From contig CACLZS010000001.1 of assembly GCA_902611465.1 (NCBI GenBank), positions 1 to 64,000 on the forward strand: a DNA stretch of 64,000 bases. Direction: 5' to 3'. The notes below the pieces were generated by a model, which was given only the letters and a program-made list of their open reading frames with translations, had not been told where the DNA came from and ran no database searches. Source of the DNA: an uncultured Pelagibacteraceae bacterium (GTDB lineage: Bacteria > Pseudomonadota > Alphaproteobacteria > Pelagibacterales > Pelagibacteraceae). The position numbers and the translations under genes were made by a program. How positions within the stretch are numbered: position 1 is the first letter of the stretch; each line of letters opens with the position of its first letter. Shown here in pieces: positions 30,782-40,766 of this stretch.

Positions 30782-31219
30782 CTATTTACCAGTAGATCCA
30801 AATCCTCCAGACCCTCTGATTGTCTCTGGTAATTCGTTTGTTTCTTCAATTTCTACTTTTAAAATAGGCATTAAAACCATTTGAGCAACTCTATCTTCAT
30901 CATTGACAGTAAATTCACTTTTACCATGGTTAAATAAAATAATCTTTAGTTCTCCTCTATAATCACTGTCAATTGTGCCTGGTGTATTAAGTACACTTAT
31001 ACTTGATTTTGCAGCAAGACCCGATCTCGGTCTAATTTGAACCTCTGTATCCTCAGGAATTGCAATTGCAATACCTGTTGGTATCAATTTTGATTCATTT
31101 GGTTTGATTGTAACTGGCTTATCTAAACATGCCATCAGATCCATACCTGAAGATCCGCTAGTTTTATAACTTGGGAGTTTTGCTTTTTGGTTAAGTCTCT
31201 TAAATAAAACTTTTACCAT
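30782..31219 (-). CDS. dut: dUTP diphosphatase
   Basis: GSSGMDLMACLD, RPRSGLAAK, TIDSDYRGE, RGSGGFGSTGK. Confidence 0.96.
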   Translation of the reverse strand: MVKVLFKRLNQKAKLPSYKTSGSSGMDLMACLDKPVTIKPNESKLIPTGIAIAIPEDTEVQIRPRSGLAAKSSISVLNTPGTIDSDYRGELKIILFNHGKSEFTVNDEDRVAQMVLMPILKVEIEETNELPETIRGSGGFGSTGK

Positions 31220-31222
31220 TAC

Positions 31223-32413
31223 TTAATTAAGCTCAGAGATAACTCTATCCACTATCTCAGATGCTATTAATGACTTTTTCTTTTTTAGTAATTTTTCACT
31301 TTCTTTATTTTTATAAAATATAGAAACCTCATTATCATCAGAGTCAAAACCTATTGTTTTATCGGAAATATCGTTTGCAATAATCCAATCACAATTTTTT
31401 TGGTCTAATTTTCTCTTTGAATTTATTTCAAGATTTTGTGATTCTGCTGCAAATCCAATTGTAATCTTTGGTCTAAGTGAATTATGATTTGATATGTTTG
31501 ATAAAATATCAATATTTTTTTCTAACTTAAGATCCAAATTTTCACTTTTTTTAATTTTTTCACTATTGATCTCTTTAACTTTAAAATCTGCTACTGCTGC
31601 ATTAAAAATAGCAACATCAGTTGGTAGATTTCTGAGAGTTTCCCTAAACATTTCTTCTGCAGTTTTAACTGAAATAAATTTAACTCCCTCAACTGGGTCT
31701 AAATTTGTTTCTCCAGAAATAAGTGTAGTTTCAAAACCATTATCTCTTAATGATTTAGCAATTTCATAACCTTGTTTTCCACTTGATCTATTAGTTATAA
31801 ATCTTACTGGATCTATAAACTCTTTAGTAGGTCCAGCTGTAACTAATGCCTTATATTTTTTATTTTTTTCAATATTCTTAAAATAATTTTCTATTGTTTC
31901 TAATATATATGATGGTTCTGACATTTTGCCTTTTCCATACTCTCCACAAGCCATATCCCCAATTTCAGGGCCAATTATCTTATAACCGTAACTTTTTAAT
32001 TTTGATAAATTATCTTTAGTTGATTTGTGTTCCCACATTCTTACATTCATAGCTGGGACCAAAAACACCTGTTTATCAGATGCTAAAACGACAGTGCTAG
32101 CTAGGTCGTCGGTTAAACCATAACTTAATTTTGAGATTGTATTTGCTGTTGCAGGCACAATTAAAATTAAATCTGCCCATCTAGAAAGTGAAATATGATC
32201 CATTTCAGCTTCATTTTCTGCACTGAATATGTCTTCATACACTTTTTCCTGCGAAAGAGATGAAATAGACAGAGGTGTTACAAAGTTTTTACCGCTCTTT
32301 GTAAGTATTGTTTTAATACTCACATCTCTCTTTTTTAAACCTCTTATCACTTCTAAGCTTTTGTAAGCAGATATTCCACCACATATGATTAGAAGTATTT
32401 TTTTATTTTTCAT
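31223..32413 (-). CDS. coaBC: Bifunctional phosphopantothenoylcysteine decarboxylase/phosphopantothenate synthase
   Basis: IICGGISAYKSLEVIRGLKK, VPAMNVRMWEH, TAGPTKEFIDPVRFITNRSSGKQGYEIA. Confidence 0.95.
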   Translation of the reverse strand: MKNKKILLIICGGISAYKSLEVIRGLKKRDVSIKTILTKSGKNFVTPLSISSLSQEKVYEDIFSAENEAEMDHISLSRWADLILIVPATANTISKLSYGLTDDLASTVVLASDKQVFLVPAMNVRMWEHKSTKDNLSKLKSYGYKIIGPEIGDMACGEYGKGKMSEPSYILETIENYFKNIEKNKKYKALVTAGPTKEFIDPVRFITNRSSGKQGYEIAKSLRDNGFETTLISGETNLDPVEGVKFISVKTAEEMFRETLRNLPTDVAIFNAAVADFKVKEINSEKIKKSENLDLKLEKNIDILSNISNHNSLRPKITIGFAAESQNLEINSKRKLDQKNCDWIIANDISDKTIGFDSDDNEVSIFYKNKESEKLLKKKKSLIASEIVDRVISELN

Positions 32414-32421
32414 GAGAAGAA

Positions 32422-33990
32422 TTAAAATACCAATAGGGTTAAAATTACAAGAGATAATAAGCCAATAATAGACTGGTTTCTAAATGACTTCATTTCTTCT
32501 TTTTTAGTGTTTAATTCATTATATGAGTTTGAATTTTGGGGTATTTGACCACTTGCAAGGTAATTAAGAGCTTGGTTTGCTTTATCCATTACTTCAGGTA
32601 AATTTGGAAGACGTTTTAATACTTCCATAGAGTCTTTTAATGTTTCATTAATTGAATTTATAGGATCTTTAGTTTCTTTTAGCCATTTTTCTAGAACAGG
32701 TTTAGATGTTTCCCAAATGTTTGTTTCAGGGTTTAATCTTCTTGCAACTCCCTCAACTACTACCATTGTTTTTTGTAACATAAGTAACTGAGGTTGGGTT
32801 TGCATATTAAATTTTTCGGTAACGTCAAAAAGTTGTTTTAGTAGCTTACCACCTGAAATATTTTTTATAGAGTGTCCAAAAATTGGTTCACCAATTGATC
32901 TTAATGCTTGAGCAAGGTCATTAACAGGTACATTATTTGGGACTAGTCCTGCTGCAAGATGCACCTCTGCAACTTTTTTATAATCCCTTTGTATAAAACC
33001 AAATAAAATCTCAGCTAGAAATCTTTTACTTACGTTATCTAGCCTTCCCATGATACCAAAATCTATAGGCACAATTTGACCACTTTCATTTACAAAAATA
33101 TTTCCTTGATGCATATCTGCATGAAAAAAACCATCCCTTACTGCATGCCTTAAGAAATGTTGAATTATATCAGTAGCAATTTTTTTTGTATCAATTGATC
33201 TTTTCTCAAGCTCTTCTGTCTCTCTAATAGAAACACCATCAATCCAATCAAGTGTCATTATGTTTTCACTTGTATAATCCCAATAGATCTTGGGAACTTC
33301 AAAACCTGCATCATTTTTGGTATTTTCTGCATATTCGTTAGCTGCGGCGGCTTCAAATCTTAAATCCATCTCAAGACTGGTAATTTCTTTCAATAAAAAT
33401 ACCACCTCAACTAGCTTTAATCGTTTAGTTTTTTTGATAAATGACTCAATGATATAGGCAAAAAGCATCAAAGCATCTACTTCTTCATTAAAAATTTTTT
33501 TAATATCTGGTCTTAATATTTTTATTGCTACGTTTTTAATAACCCCATTATCGTTAATTTGAGCTTTATGTACTTGTGCAATTGAGGCGGCTGCAACTGG
33601 TTCACTTATATTAATTATTGAATTATATAGTTCATCACCTAAATCTTTTTTAATCATTTCTTTCGCTTTTGATTGTGAAAAAGGTGGAAGTTTATCTTGT
33701 AAATTTTCTAACTCCTTTGATAATTTATCTCCTATGATATCTGGCCTTGTTGCTAGAAACTGGCCGAGTTTAATAAAAGTTGTACCCATAGATGCTAATG
33801 AATTAGATAATTTTTCGCCTTCACTTAAATTATCAAATGACACATCTTTTTTAGTAAAGGATAGGGAAAGTAATTTAAATATTACACTTATTAGTAAAGG
33901 TGGTTTATTAAATTTTGATAAAATACTTAAAACATCAGATTTAGCGAGTTTTTTACCGAGTTTAAATAATGTAATTAATCTTTTGAACAT
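32422..33990 (-). CDS. ubiB: Ubiquinone biosynthesis kinase-like protein UbiB
   Basis: LGTTFIKLGQFLATRPDIIG-type motif, DGFFHADMHQGNIFV, IDFGIMGRL; ATG at 33990 overlaps the ubiE stop. Confidence 0.93.
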   Translation of the reverse strand: MFKRLITLFKLGKKLAKSDVLSILSKFNKPPLLISVIFKLLSLSFTKKDVSFDNLSEGEKLSNSLASMGTTFIKLGQFLATRPDIIGDKLSKELENLQDKLPPFSQSKAKEMIKKDLGDELYNSIINISEPVAAASIAQVHKAQINDNGVIKNVAIKILRPDIKKIFNEEVDALMLFAYIIESFIKKTKRLKLVEVVFLLKEITSLEMDLRFEAAAANEYAENTKNDAGFEVPKIYWDYTSENIMTLDWIDGVSIRETEELEKRSIDTKKIATDIIQHFLRHAVRDGFFHADMHQGNIFVNESGQIVPIDFGIMGRLDNVSKRFLAEILFGFIQRDYKKVAEVHLAAGLVPNNVPVNDLAQALRSIGEPIFGHSIKNISGGKLLKQLFDVTEKFNMQTQPQLLMLQKTMVVVEGVARRLNPETNIWETSKPVLEKWLKETKDPINSINETLKDSMEVLKRLPNLPEVMDKANQALNYLASGQIPQNSNSYNELNTKKEEMKSFRNQSIIGLLSLVILTLLVF

Positions 33991-34694
33991 TATATTTTCC
34001 AACCAGAATGAATAGCAACTATTCCACCAGTTAAATTTCTATATGAACAATTTTTAAAATTATTTTGTTTCATTAAATCTATCAATTCTTCCTGATTTAC
34101 AAATTCTTCTATACTTTTAGTCAAATATTCATAAGGGTCTTTATCACCAACAACTGCTTTCCCTATGTGAGGAATTAATTTCGAGTAATTTTTGTATAAA
34201 AAGTCTAAATTGGAATTTTGAATTTTTGAAAATTCTAAACACATATATCTCCCACCTGGTTTAAGAACTCTATAGGCTTCTAATAAAGATTTATCTAAAT
34301 TTTTTGTATTTCGTAAGCCAAAACTAATTGTATAAAAATCAAAAGTGTCATTTTCGAATGGTAAATTTTCTGCCTCTGCAACAACCCATTTTATATTTTT
34401 ATATTTACTTAGTCTTTTTTTTCCTTTTTCAATCATTTTGTTATTCGAATCTGAAGATGTAATTTCACCATCCTTATCTGTATAATCTAAAAATAATTTG
34501 CCTAAATCGCCAGTGCCACAAGCAACATCTAAATACTTTTTGTCTTTCGTTGGATTCATCCAATTCATGAGGTTTTTTTTCCAAAGTCTATGAATTCCAA
34601 ATGACATAAAATCGTTCATCAAATCGTATTTATCGTAAACCTTATTAAATACTCCTTCCACGAGTCCTGCTTTATTTTGAAGATTTTGTTGCAT
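33990..34694 (-). CDS. ubiE: Ubiquinone/menaquinone biosynthesis methyltransferase UbiE
   Basis: VFNKVYDKYDLMNDFMSFGIHRLWKK, DVACGTGDLG, SFGLRNTKN. Confidence 0.95.
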   Translation of the reverse strand: MQQNLQNKAGLVEGVFNKVYDKYDLMNDFMSFGIHRLWKKNLMNWMNPTKDKKYLDVACGTGDLGKLFLDYTDKDGEITSSDSNNKMIEKGKKRLSKYKNIKWVVAEAENLPFENDTFDFYTISFGLRNTKNLDKSLLEAYRVLKPGGRYMCLEFSKIQNSNLDFLYKNYSKLIPHIGKAVVGDKDPYEYLTKSIEEFVNQEELIDLMKQNNFKNCSYRNLTGGIVAIHSGWKI

Positions 34695-34727
34695 ATAAAT
34701 TATATTAAAACACTAATATAGTATTAA

Positions 34728-35594
34728 ATGCCTGAATTACCAGAAGTAGAAATTGTCAGACAATCTTTAAATAAGAGTATTACAGGAAAGATTATTAAAA
34801 GCATATTAATAAAAAATAGAAATTTGAGGTTTAAGATCCCGAAAAACTTTGAAAAAAAAATAGTAAAAAAAAAAATTATTAAAGTAGATAGGTTTTCAAA
34901 ACACTTAATACTTAAATTTGAGGATAACTCCAATTTAATGATACACCTTGGGATGTCAGGAACTATTCATCTAATTAACAAATCTAGTGAAAATAATTCT
35001 ATAACAAATACAAGCTTTTATCATTCTCCATTATTACCCAAAAAGCATAATCATGTAGAAATGAAAATAGATAATTTAAAGTTAATTTATAATGACCCAA
35101 GAAGATTTGGCTATTTTTCCTATTTTAAAAATAATAAACAGATAAATAACAACTTTAAAAAATACGGACCAGAACCTTTTGATCCTTTATTTGATAAGAA
35201 TTATATTTTTAATTATTTTAAAAATAAAAAAAAAAATATTAAGAATTTTTTAATTGATCAAAAATTTGTTTCAGGAATCGGCAATATTTATGCTAGTGAA
35301 ATACTATTTTTATGTAAGATTTTACCATCTAAAGAAGTAAGTTTGCTCAGTTTAAATGATTGCAAAAGAATTTCACATTATTCTAAACTAGTTTTGCAAA
35401 AAGCAATTGATAAAGGAGGATCAAGTATCAGAGATTTTATTAATATAAGTGGAAATCAAGGTTCTTTTCAAAAAAATTTTAATGTTTATCAAAGAGAAAA
35501 TAAAAAATGTTTAAAATACAATTGTAAGGGAACAATACATAAAAAATTTATTTCAAATAGGTCTAGTTTTTTTTGTAATTTATGTCAAAAATAA
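34728..35594 (+). CDS. mutM: Formamidopyrimidine-DNA glycosylase
   Basis: MPELPEVEIVRQSL, VSGIGNIYASEILF, C-terminal zinc finger CLKYNCKGTIHKKFISNRSSFFCNLCQK. Confidence 0.95.
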   Translation: MPELPEVEIVRQSLNKSITGKIIKSILIKNRNLRFKIPKNFEKKIVKKKIIKVDRFSKHLILKFEDNSNLMIHLGMSGTIHLINKSSENNSITNTSFYHSPLLPKKHNHVEMKIDNLKLIYNDPRRFGYFSYFKNNKQINNNFKKYGPEPFDPLFDKNYIFNYFKNKKKNIKNFLIDQKFVSGIGNIYASEILFLCKILPSKEVSLLSLNDCKRISHYSKLVLQKAIDKGGSSIRDFINISGNQGSFQKNFNVYQRENKKCLKYNCKGTIHKKFISNRSSFFCNLCQK

Positions 35595-35644
35595 ACAATA
35601 ATTGTATTGACCGGATCAATATCTGAAGATATACACTCACGCTT

Positions 35645-35905
35645 ATGGCCAATACTAAATCAGCAATTAAACGTACTAGAAAAATTAAAAGGCAAACAGC
35701 TGTTAATAGATCTAGAAAGAGTCGATATAAAAGTGCATTGAAAAAAATGAACTCTATAATTGAAAAAAAGGATAAAAAAGAAGCTTTGGCCTTTCTACCG
35801 AAGCTAAATTCAGAATTGATGTCAATTGCAAAAACAGGAATCATCAAAAGACAAAACGCCTCAAGAAACGTATCCAGAATTACAAAAAAAATTAATTCTC
35901 TCTAA
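35645..35905 (+). CDS. rpsT: 30S ribosomal protein S20
   Basis: MANTKSAIKRTRKIKRQTAVNRSRKSRYKSALKK. Confidence 0.96.
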   Translation: MANTKSAIKRTRKIKRQTAVNRSRKSRYKSALKKMNSIIEKKDKKEALAFLPKLNSELMSIAKTGIIKRQNASRNVSRITKKINSL

Positions 35906-36173
35906 CAACCTGCAATAAGTAAAAATTTTTCATTATACAACTTAAACGCACAACCTATTAGTAAATAACTACATCTAAAAGATTAACTTAAAAAATTACT
36001 AGATATAGATTTAGTAAAATTTTAAATTTTTTAATTTGTTACCCCACTGGGTTGCAAAATAATTTGAGAAAAATTCAATCAGAAATTTATTCAATCATAA
36101 ATTTTATTTATTTTTAATTTTACAAATAAACTTATTGCAATAATTTTTCATAAGTCTTAAGTGGAACTCCCTC

Positions 36174-37589
36174 ATGAAAAATAATTTACAAAACAATAAA
36201 GCACTCGAAAAGAAAATTGATTGGCCAAGTATTAAAAAAGAATTACGTGAAAAACTTGGAAACGATATTTTTGAGAGTTGGGTAAAAAAAATTGAATTAG
36301 TTGAAGAATTTCATAATTACATATTATTTTCAGTCTCCACAAGATTTATAAGAGATTGGATAGTATCAAGATATTTAGACCAAATATTGCAGACAATTAA
36401 AGAATATAAAAAAGACTTGGTGAGGATTGAATTTACAATAAAAAATAATAAAGAAACTGAAATTACTGACACAAGTACTTTATCCCAAAATTCTTTAAAA
36501 ACTAATAATGATAATGTGTCGTTTATAAAAGACTCTTATCTTCAATATAATAGGATAGATCCAAATAAAAACTTTGAAAATTTCATAACTGGAGGGAGTA
36601 ACAAATTAGCATTTGAAGCATCAAAAAAAGTTTCCAAAGATATAGCCCATTATAATCCTTTATACTTATATAGTGGTGTAGGAATGGGTAAAACACACTT
36701 ATTAAACGCTATTGGTCTAGAATTGAAAGAAAAGAATAAAGTTATGTTCATATCAGCAGAAAGATTTATGTACCAATTTGTAAAGTCTATAAAATCAAAT
36801 GAAATGGTAAAGTTTAAAGATTACTTTAGAAATACAGATATTTTATTAATCGATGATATTCAATTCATGAATGGTAAAGAAGCAATGCAAGAAGAATTTT
36901 TTCATACCTTCAATGCATTATTAGACAAAAATTCACAAATAATAATTTCAGCAGATAGACCACCAAATAAACTCACTAGAATACAAGAGAGAATAAAATC
37001 TAGATTTTCAGGAGGTTTAGTTGTGGATATACAAAATCCTGATTATGAACTTAGATATAAAATTATTAAATCTAAAACTGAAGAATTAAAATTATCTTAT
37101 TCAAATCAGGTAGTAATTTCTGAGGAAATTCAAAAATTTTTAAGCACAGAAATAAAAACTAGTATTAGAGAATTAGTTGGAGCACTAAATAGAATTGTTT
37201 CATTCACAAGGATCTATAATAAAGTTCCGAGTTTGTCAGAGGTTAAAATAGTTTTAAAAGATTTGCTAAATCTTACAGAAAATAAAGTGGATATTGACAC
37301 AATCCAGACAATAGTTTGCAAATTTTATAAAATTAGCAAAAATGAAATGCTTTCACCAAGGAGATCAAGATACCTTGTGCGACCAAGGCAGACTGCAATT
37401 TATCTTGCTAAAATGCTAACATCTAAATCATTACCAGAGATAGGTAGATCTTTTTCTAATAGAGATCATACTACTGTAATCCACTCAGTTAAAACTATAG
37501 AGAGATTGAGAAAAGAGGATAGTGAATTAAATATTAATATTGATAGTTTAAAAAATAAGATTTTGTATAATAAAGAAAATGAAGTTTAG
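36174..37589 (+). CDS. dnaA: Chromosomal replication initiator DnaA
   Basis: YSGVGMGKTHLLNAIG Walker A, LLIDDIQFM, C-terminal SNRDHTTVIHSVKTIE DnaA-box binding signature. Confidence 0.97.
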   Translation: MKNNLQNNKALEKKIDWPSIKKELREKLGNDIFESWVKKIELVEEFHNYILFSVSTRFIRDWIVSRYLDQILQTIKEYKKDLVRIEFTIKNNKETEITDTSTLSQNSLKTNNDNVSFIKDSYLQYNRIDPNKNFENFITGGSNKLAFEASKKVSKDIAHYNPLYLYSGVGMGKTHLLNAIGLELKEKNKVMFISAERFMYQFVKSIKSNEMVKFKDYFRNTDILLIDDIQFMNGKEAMQEEFFHTFNALLDKNSQIIISADRPPNKLTRIQERIKSRFSGGLVVDIQNPDYELRYKIIKSKTEELKLSYSNQVVISEEIQKFLSTEIKTSIRELVGALNRIVSFTRIYNKVPSLSEVKIVLKDLLNLTENKVDIDTIQTIVCKFYKISKNEMLSPRRSRYLVRPRQTAIYLAKMLTSKSLPEIGRSFSNRDHTTVIHSVKTIERLRKEDSELNINIDSLKNKILYNKENEV

Positions 37590-38691
37590 TTTAAATCAAC
37601 AAGACCTTCAAAAATCTTTAAATTATTGTCAGGGTGTTATTGAAAAAAGAAGTACCTTGCCAATTCTTTCCAATGTATTGTTAGATGTAAGTAATGGTAA
37701 ACTAACAATTACAGCTACTGATCTTGATTTAATTTTTATTCATCAAATTCCAAATGTCGAAATAATAGAAGAGGGTAAAACTACTTCATCTTCATCAATA
37801 ATGTATGACATTGTTAGAAAGTTTTCATCTGGAAGTAAAATTAACTTTTCTAATCCTAGTGAAAATAAATTGCATTTAGAATCTGATAAATCTGTATTCA
37901 ACTTAAATTGTATTAGTGCTTCTGAGTTTCCGTTAACAGATGAAAACTTTAATGAAAATGAGTTTTCGATTAAATCAAAAGAGCTACTAAAACTGTTAAA
38001 TAAATGTAAATTTTCAGTATCTAACGACGAAACAAGACATTATTTAAGTGGAATTTTTTTACATCAGACAGAAGTTGAAGATAAAAATTTCTTAACAGCC
38101 GCAGCTACTGATAGTCATAGAATGTCTATTTCAAAGATTAGATTACAAAATAAAGTTCAATTTGATCAGATAATTTTACCAAAAAAGACTATTTTTCAAC
38201 TTTGTTCATTACTAGAGGACTATGAAGGTGAAGTTAAAATATCAAATATAAAATCAAAAATTAAATTTGAAATTAACAATAGTATATTGATATCTAAACT
38301 TATTGATGGAAAATTTCCAAACTACGTACAGGTAATACCTAAAGAAAACCAAAAAAAATTAGAAGTTGATTTAAAATTATTTTTAAATTCAGTAGATAGA
38401 GTTGCTTCAGTCTCTTTAGATAAAAAAGATGGTGTAAAATTTAATCTTTCAAAAGATAATCTTGATCTTTCAGTTAATAATACAAATAGTGGTGATGGTA
38501 AAGAAAGCTTAGGTGTTAAGTTTGATCACGAGCTTGATATAAGCTTTAATTCTAGATATTTAATTGATGTTGCTTCCCAACTTGATGGAGATAGCATTGA
38601 GATTTATTTAAAAGATACAGGTTCACCAGCCTTAATCAGAGATCCAGCTGATTATGATAGTATATATGTTGTCATGCCAATGAAGGGCTAA
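37579..38691 (+). CDS. dnaN: DNA polymerase III beta subunit (sliding clamp)
   Basis: RSTLPILSNVLLDV, C-terminal YVVMPMKG; overlaps dnaA by 11 nt. Confidence 0.96.
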   Translation: MKFSLNQQDLQKSLNYCQGVIEKRSTLPILSNVLLDVSNGKLTITATDLDLIFIHQIPNVEIIEEGKTTSSSSIMYDIVRKFSSGSKINFSNPSENKLHLESDKSVFNLNCISASEFPLTDENFNENEFSIKSKELLKLLNKCKFSVSNDETRHYLSGIFLHQTEVEDKNFLTAAATDSHRMSISKIRLQNKVQFDQIILPKKTIFQLCSLLEDYEGEVKISNIKSKIKFEINNSILISKLIDGKFPNYVQVIPKENQKKLEVDLKLFLNSVDRVASVSLDKKDGVKFNLSKDNLDLSVNNTNSGDGKESLGVKFDHELDISFNSRYLIDVASQLDGDSIEIYLKDTGSPALIRDPADYDSIYVVMPMKG

Positions 38692-39398
38692 TTCATTAAT
38701 TTTAACTCATTATATATTTTATCCTCTATATAATTCGTAAAGTCTGCTGACTTTATTCCAGGTTTTACTACTGGAAGAATTGATATTGTTATTGTTTTTT
38801 TTGAAGATAATTTTCCATTTTTTGGCCAAACATTTCCAGAATTTATCGCCACAGGTTGGCAATTTATTTTTAATTCGTCATAAATTCTACCAACACCTTT
38901 TTTAAAAGGAATTATTTCATTTGGTAAAACTCTTGTTCCTTGAGGAAAAATAATTAATGGTCTTTCTGAATTTCTTATAGAATTTTTTATTTTATCTATT
39001 AAACCTAAATTATCTTTACTAATTTTATTTCTATTAATTGAAATTGATCCTATCTTTTTTAAATACCAGCCAAATATAGGCATTTTGATTAATTCATATT
39101 TTAAAATAAATATTGGTGAATTAAAAATTGTTTGTAGGTAAAAAGTCTCAAACATCGATTGATGAGAGCAAGCAATAAAAAACTTTTCATTTTTAATAAT
39201 ATTTTCCTTACCCTTAACAATAATTTTTGTTTGTAAAAAAATCCTAAGGCAAAGGGCGGCCCACCTTCCCATCATTTTTCCACCGAATAAAACTATTTTG
39301 GTTGGCATCATTAATGACGGCAAAAATATTATTGAAATTAAAGATATACCTAGGAAGAAAAAAAATAAAAATAGAAGTTTTCTTATCATTTTTTTCAA
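38688..39398 (-). CDS. 1-acyl-sn-glycerol-3-phosphate acyltransferase (PlsC family)
   Basis: CSHQSMFETFYLQ (HX4-type), IIFPQGTRVLP. Confidence 0.92.
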   Translation of the reverse strand: MKKMIRKLLFLFFFFLGISLISIIFLPSLMMPTKIVLFGGKMMGRWAALCLRIFLQTKIIVKGKENIIKNEKFFIACSHQSMFETFYLQTIFNSPIFILKYELIKMPIFGWYLKKIGSISINRNKISKDNLGLIDKIKNSIRNSERPLIIFPQGTRVLPNEIIPFKKGVGRIYDELKINCQPVAINSGNVWPKNGKLSSKKTITISILPVVKPGIKSADFTNYIEDKIYNELKLMN

Positions 39399-39401
39399 AA
39401 A

Positions 39402-40616
39402 CTAAATTATATCTTTTAGTTTTTGTCTTTTTTTAATTACATTTATTTTTGACCCTTTTATTAATATTTCAGCAGGTTTAGGTCTAATGTTATAATTTGA
39501 AGATAAAGATGAGCCATATGCTCCTACGTCACAAATAATAATATAATCTTTCTCATTTAATTTTTGAAATTTATTTGTAGTTAGGAATTTATCTGTGGTT
39601 TCGCAAATCGGACCTACAAAATCATAACTTTTCGTAGTCATTTTATTGGTTTTTTTTAATGGAATTATTTTATGCTTAGCCCCATACAACGCAGGTCTCA
39701 TAAAATCATTCATAGCTGCATCTATAATAATAAAATCTTTTTTAGAATTTTCTTTTATATAAATAATTTTTGAAATTAATATTGCTGTATCACCTATAAT
39801 TGATCTACCAGGTTCAAAAATAATTTTTGATTTATGCTTTTTTAAAAATTTTTTAATAATTTGATTATATCTTTTATAATTAAATTTTTTGTTGTCTTTG
39901 TTATAATCAATGCCCATACCACCACCAAGATCTATATACTCAAAATTAAAGTTAATTTTTTTTATTAATTTATCTAAGACGTTGAGCATTTTTTGGTATG
40001 GCCTATGATCTAGAATTTGACTTCCAATATGAACACTTAAACATTTTAGATTTAAAAATTTTGAATTTTTTATGTATTTTGAAACTTCAATAAATGTTTT
40101 TTCATTAACACCAAATTTATTTTCTTTTTTACCAGTTGAAATTTGTTTAATTGTTTTTGCATCAGTATTTGGATTTAATCTAATTCCAATATTTACCTTT
40201 TTATTCTTAGATTTTGCTATACTTTCTATTTCTAATATTTCACTTTTTGACTCACAATTAATCAATAAAATATTTTTATCTATTGCATAAATTAATTCTG
40301 ACCTAGTTTTACCCACTCCAGAAAAAACAATCTTTTTAGAAGTTATTCCTGCTTTAAGCGCAATCATTAATTCACCTTTTGAGACAACATCAGCTCCCAA
40401 TCCATTTCGTTTAATTAGTTTAAGTATTTCTAGATTGCAGTTTGACTTTGTTGAAAAACATATAATTGGAGAAAAAGATTTAAAATTTCTTTTAAAGTTA
40501 CTTATATTTTCATTAATCTTTTTCTCAGAATAGCAAAAAATTGGTGTTTCAAACTTTTTAGTTACTTTTGTGAGTTTGGATTTTTCAACTGTAAAAATAT
40601 TATTGATATATTTCAT
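39402..40616 (-). CDS. lysA: Diaminopimelate decarboxylase
   Basis: FSTKSNCNLEILKLI, SVHIGSQI, YIDLGGGMGIDY, EPGRSIIGD; start at 40616 (MKYINNIF). Confidence 0.95.
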   Translation of the reverse strand: MKYINNIFTVEKSKLTKVTKKFETPIFCYSEKKINENISNFKRNFKSFSPIICFSTKSNCNLEILKLIKRNGLGADVVSKGELMIALKAGITSKKIVFSGVGKTRSELIYAIDKNILLINCESKSEILEIESIAKSKNKKVNIGIRLNPNTDAKTIKQISTGKKENKFGVNEKTFIEVSKYIKNSKFLNLKCLSVHIGSQILDHRPYQKMLNVLDKLIKKINFNFEYIDLGGGMGIDYNKDNKKFNYKRYNQIIKKFLKKHKSKIIFEPGRSIIGDTAILISKIIYIKENSKKDFIIIDAAMNDFMRPALYGAKHKIIPLKKTNKMTTKSYDFVGPICETTDKFLTTNKFQKLNEKDYIIICDVGAYGSSLSSNYNIRPKPAEILIKGSKINVIKKRQKLKDII

Positions 40617-40764
40617 CTTTTTTTGGCACTTCAAATACGTTATTAAAATTATTAAATTTCATAACATTATTATTTAATGAAGCCTCATATTTTGGCTCAT
40701 TTTTTCTTCCACATGAAGTTAATAAAATTAGACACATGGTAATTAAAGTTATGTTTTTAATCAT
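40600..40764 (-). CDS. Small lipoprotein (54 aa) between argH and lysA, not in supplied ORF track
   Basis: Hand translation MIKNITLITMCLILLTSCGRKNEPKYEASLNNNVMKFNNFNNVFEVPKKDEIYQ*; lipobox LTSC; overlaps the lysA start by 17 nt. Confidence 0.75.
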   Translation of the reverse strand: MIKNITLITMCLILLTSCGRKNEPKYEASLNNNVMKFNNFNNVFEVPKKDEIYQ

Positions 40765-40766
40765 AG

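Noticed and set aside
35906-36173. Calling oriC upstream of dnaA
   Set aside because: No convincing cluster of DnaA boxes by eye and alphaproteobacterial origins are often not next to dnaA; left as an uncertain finding only.
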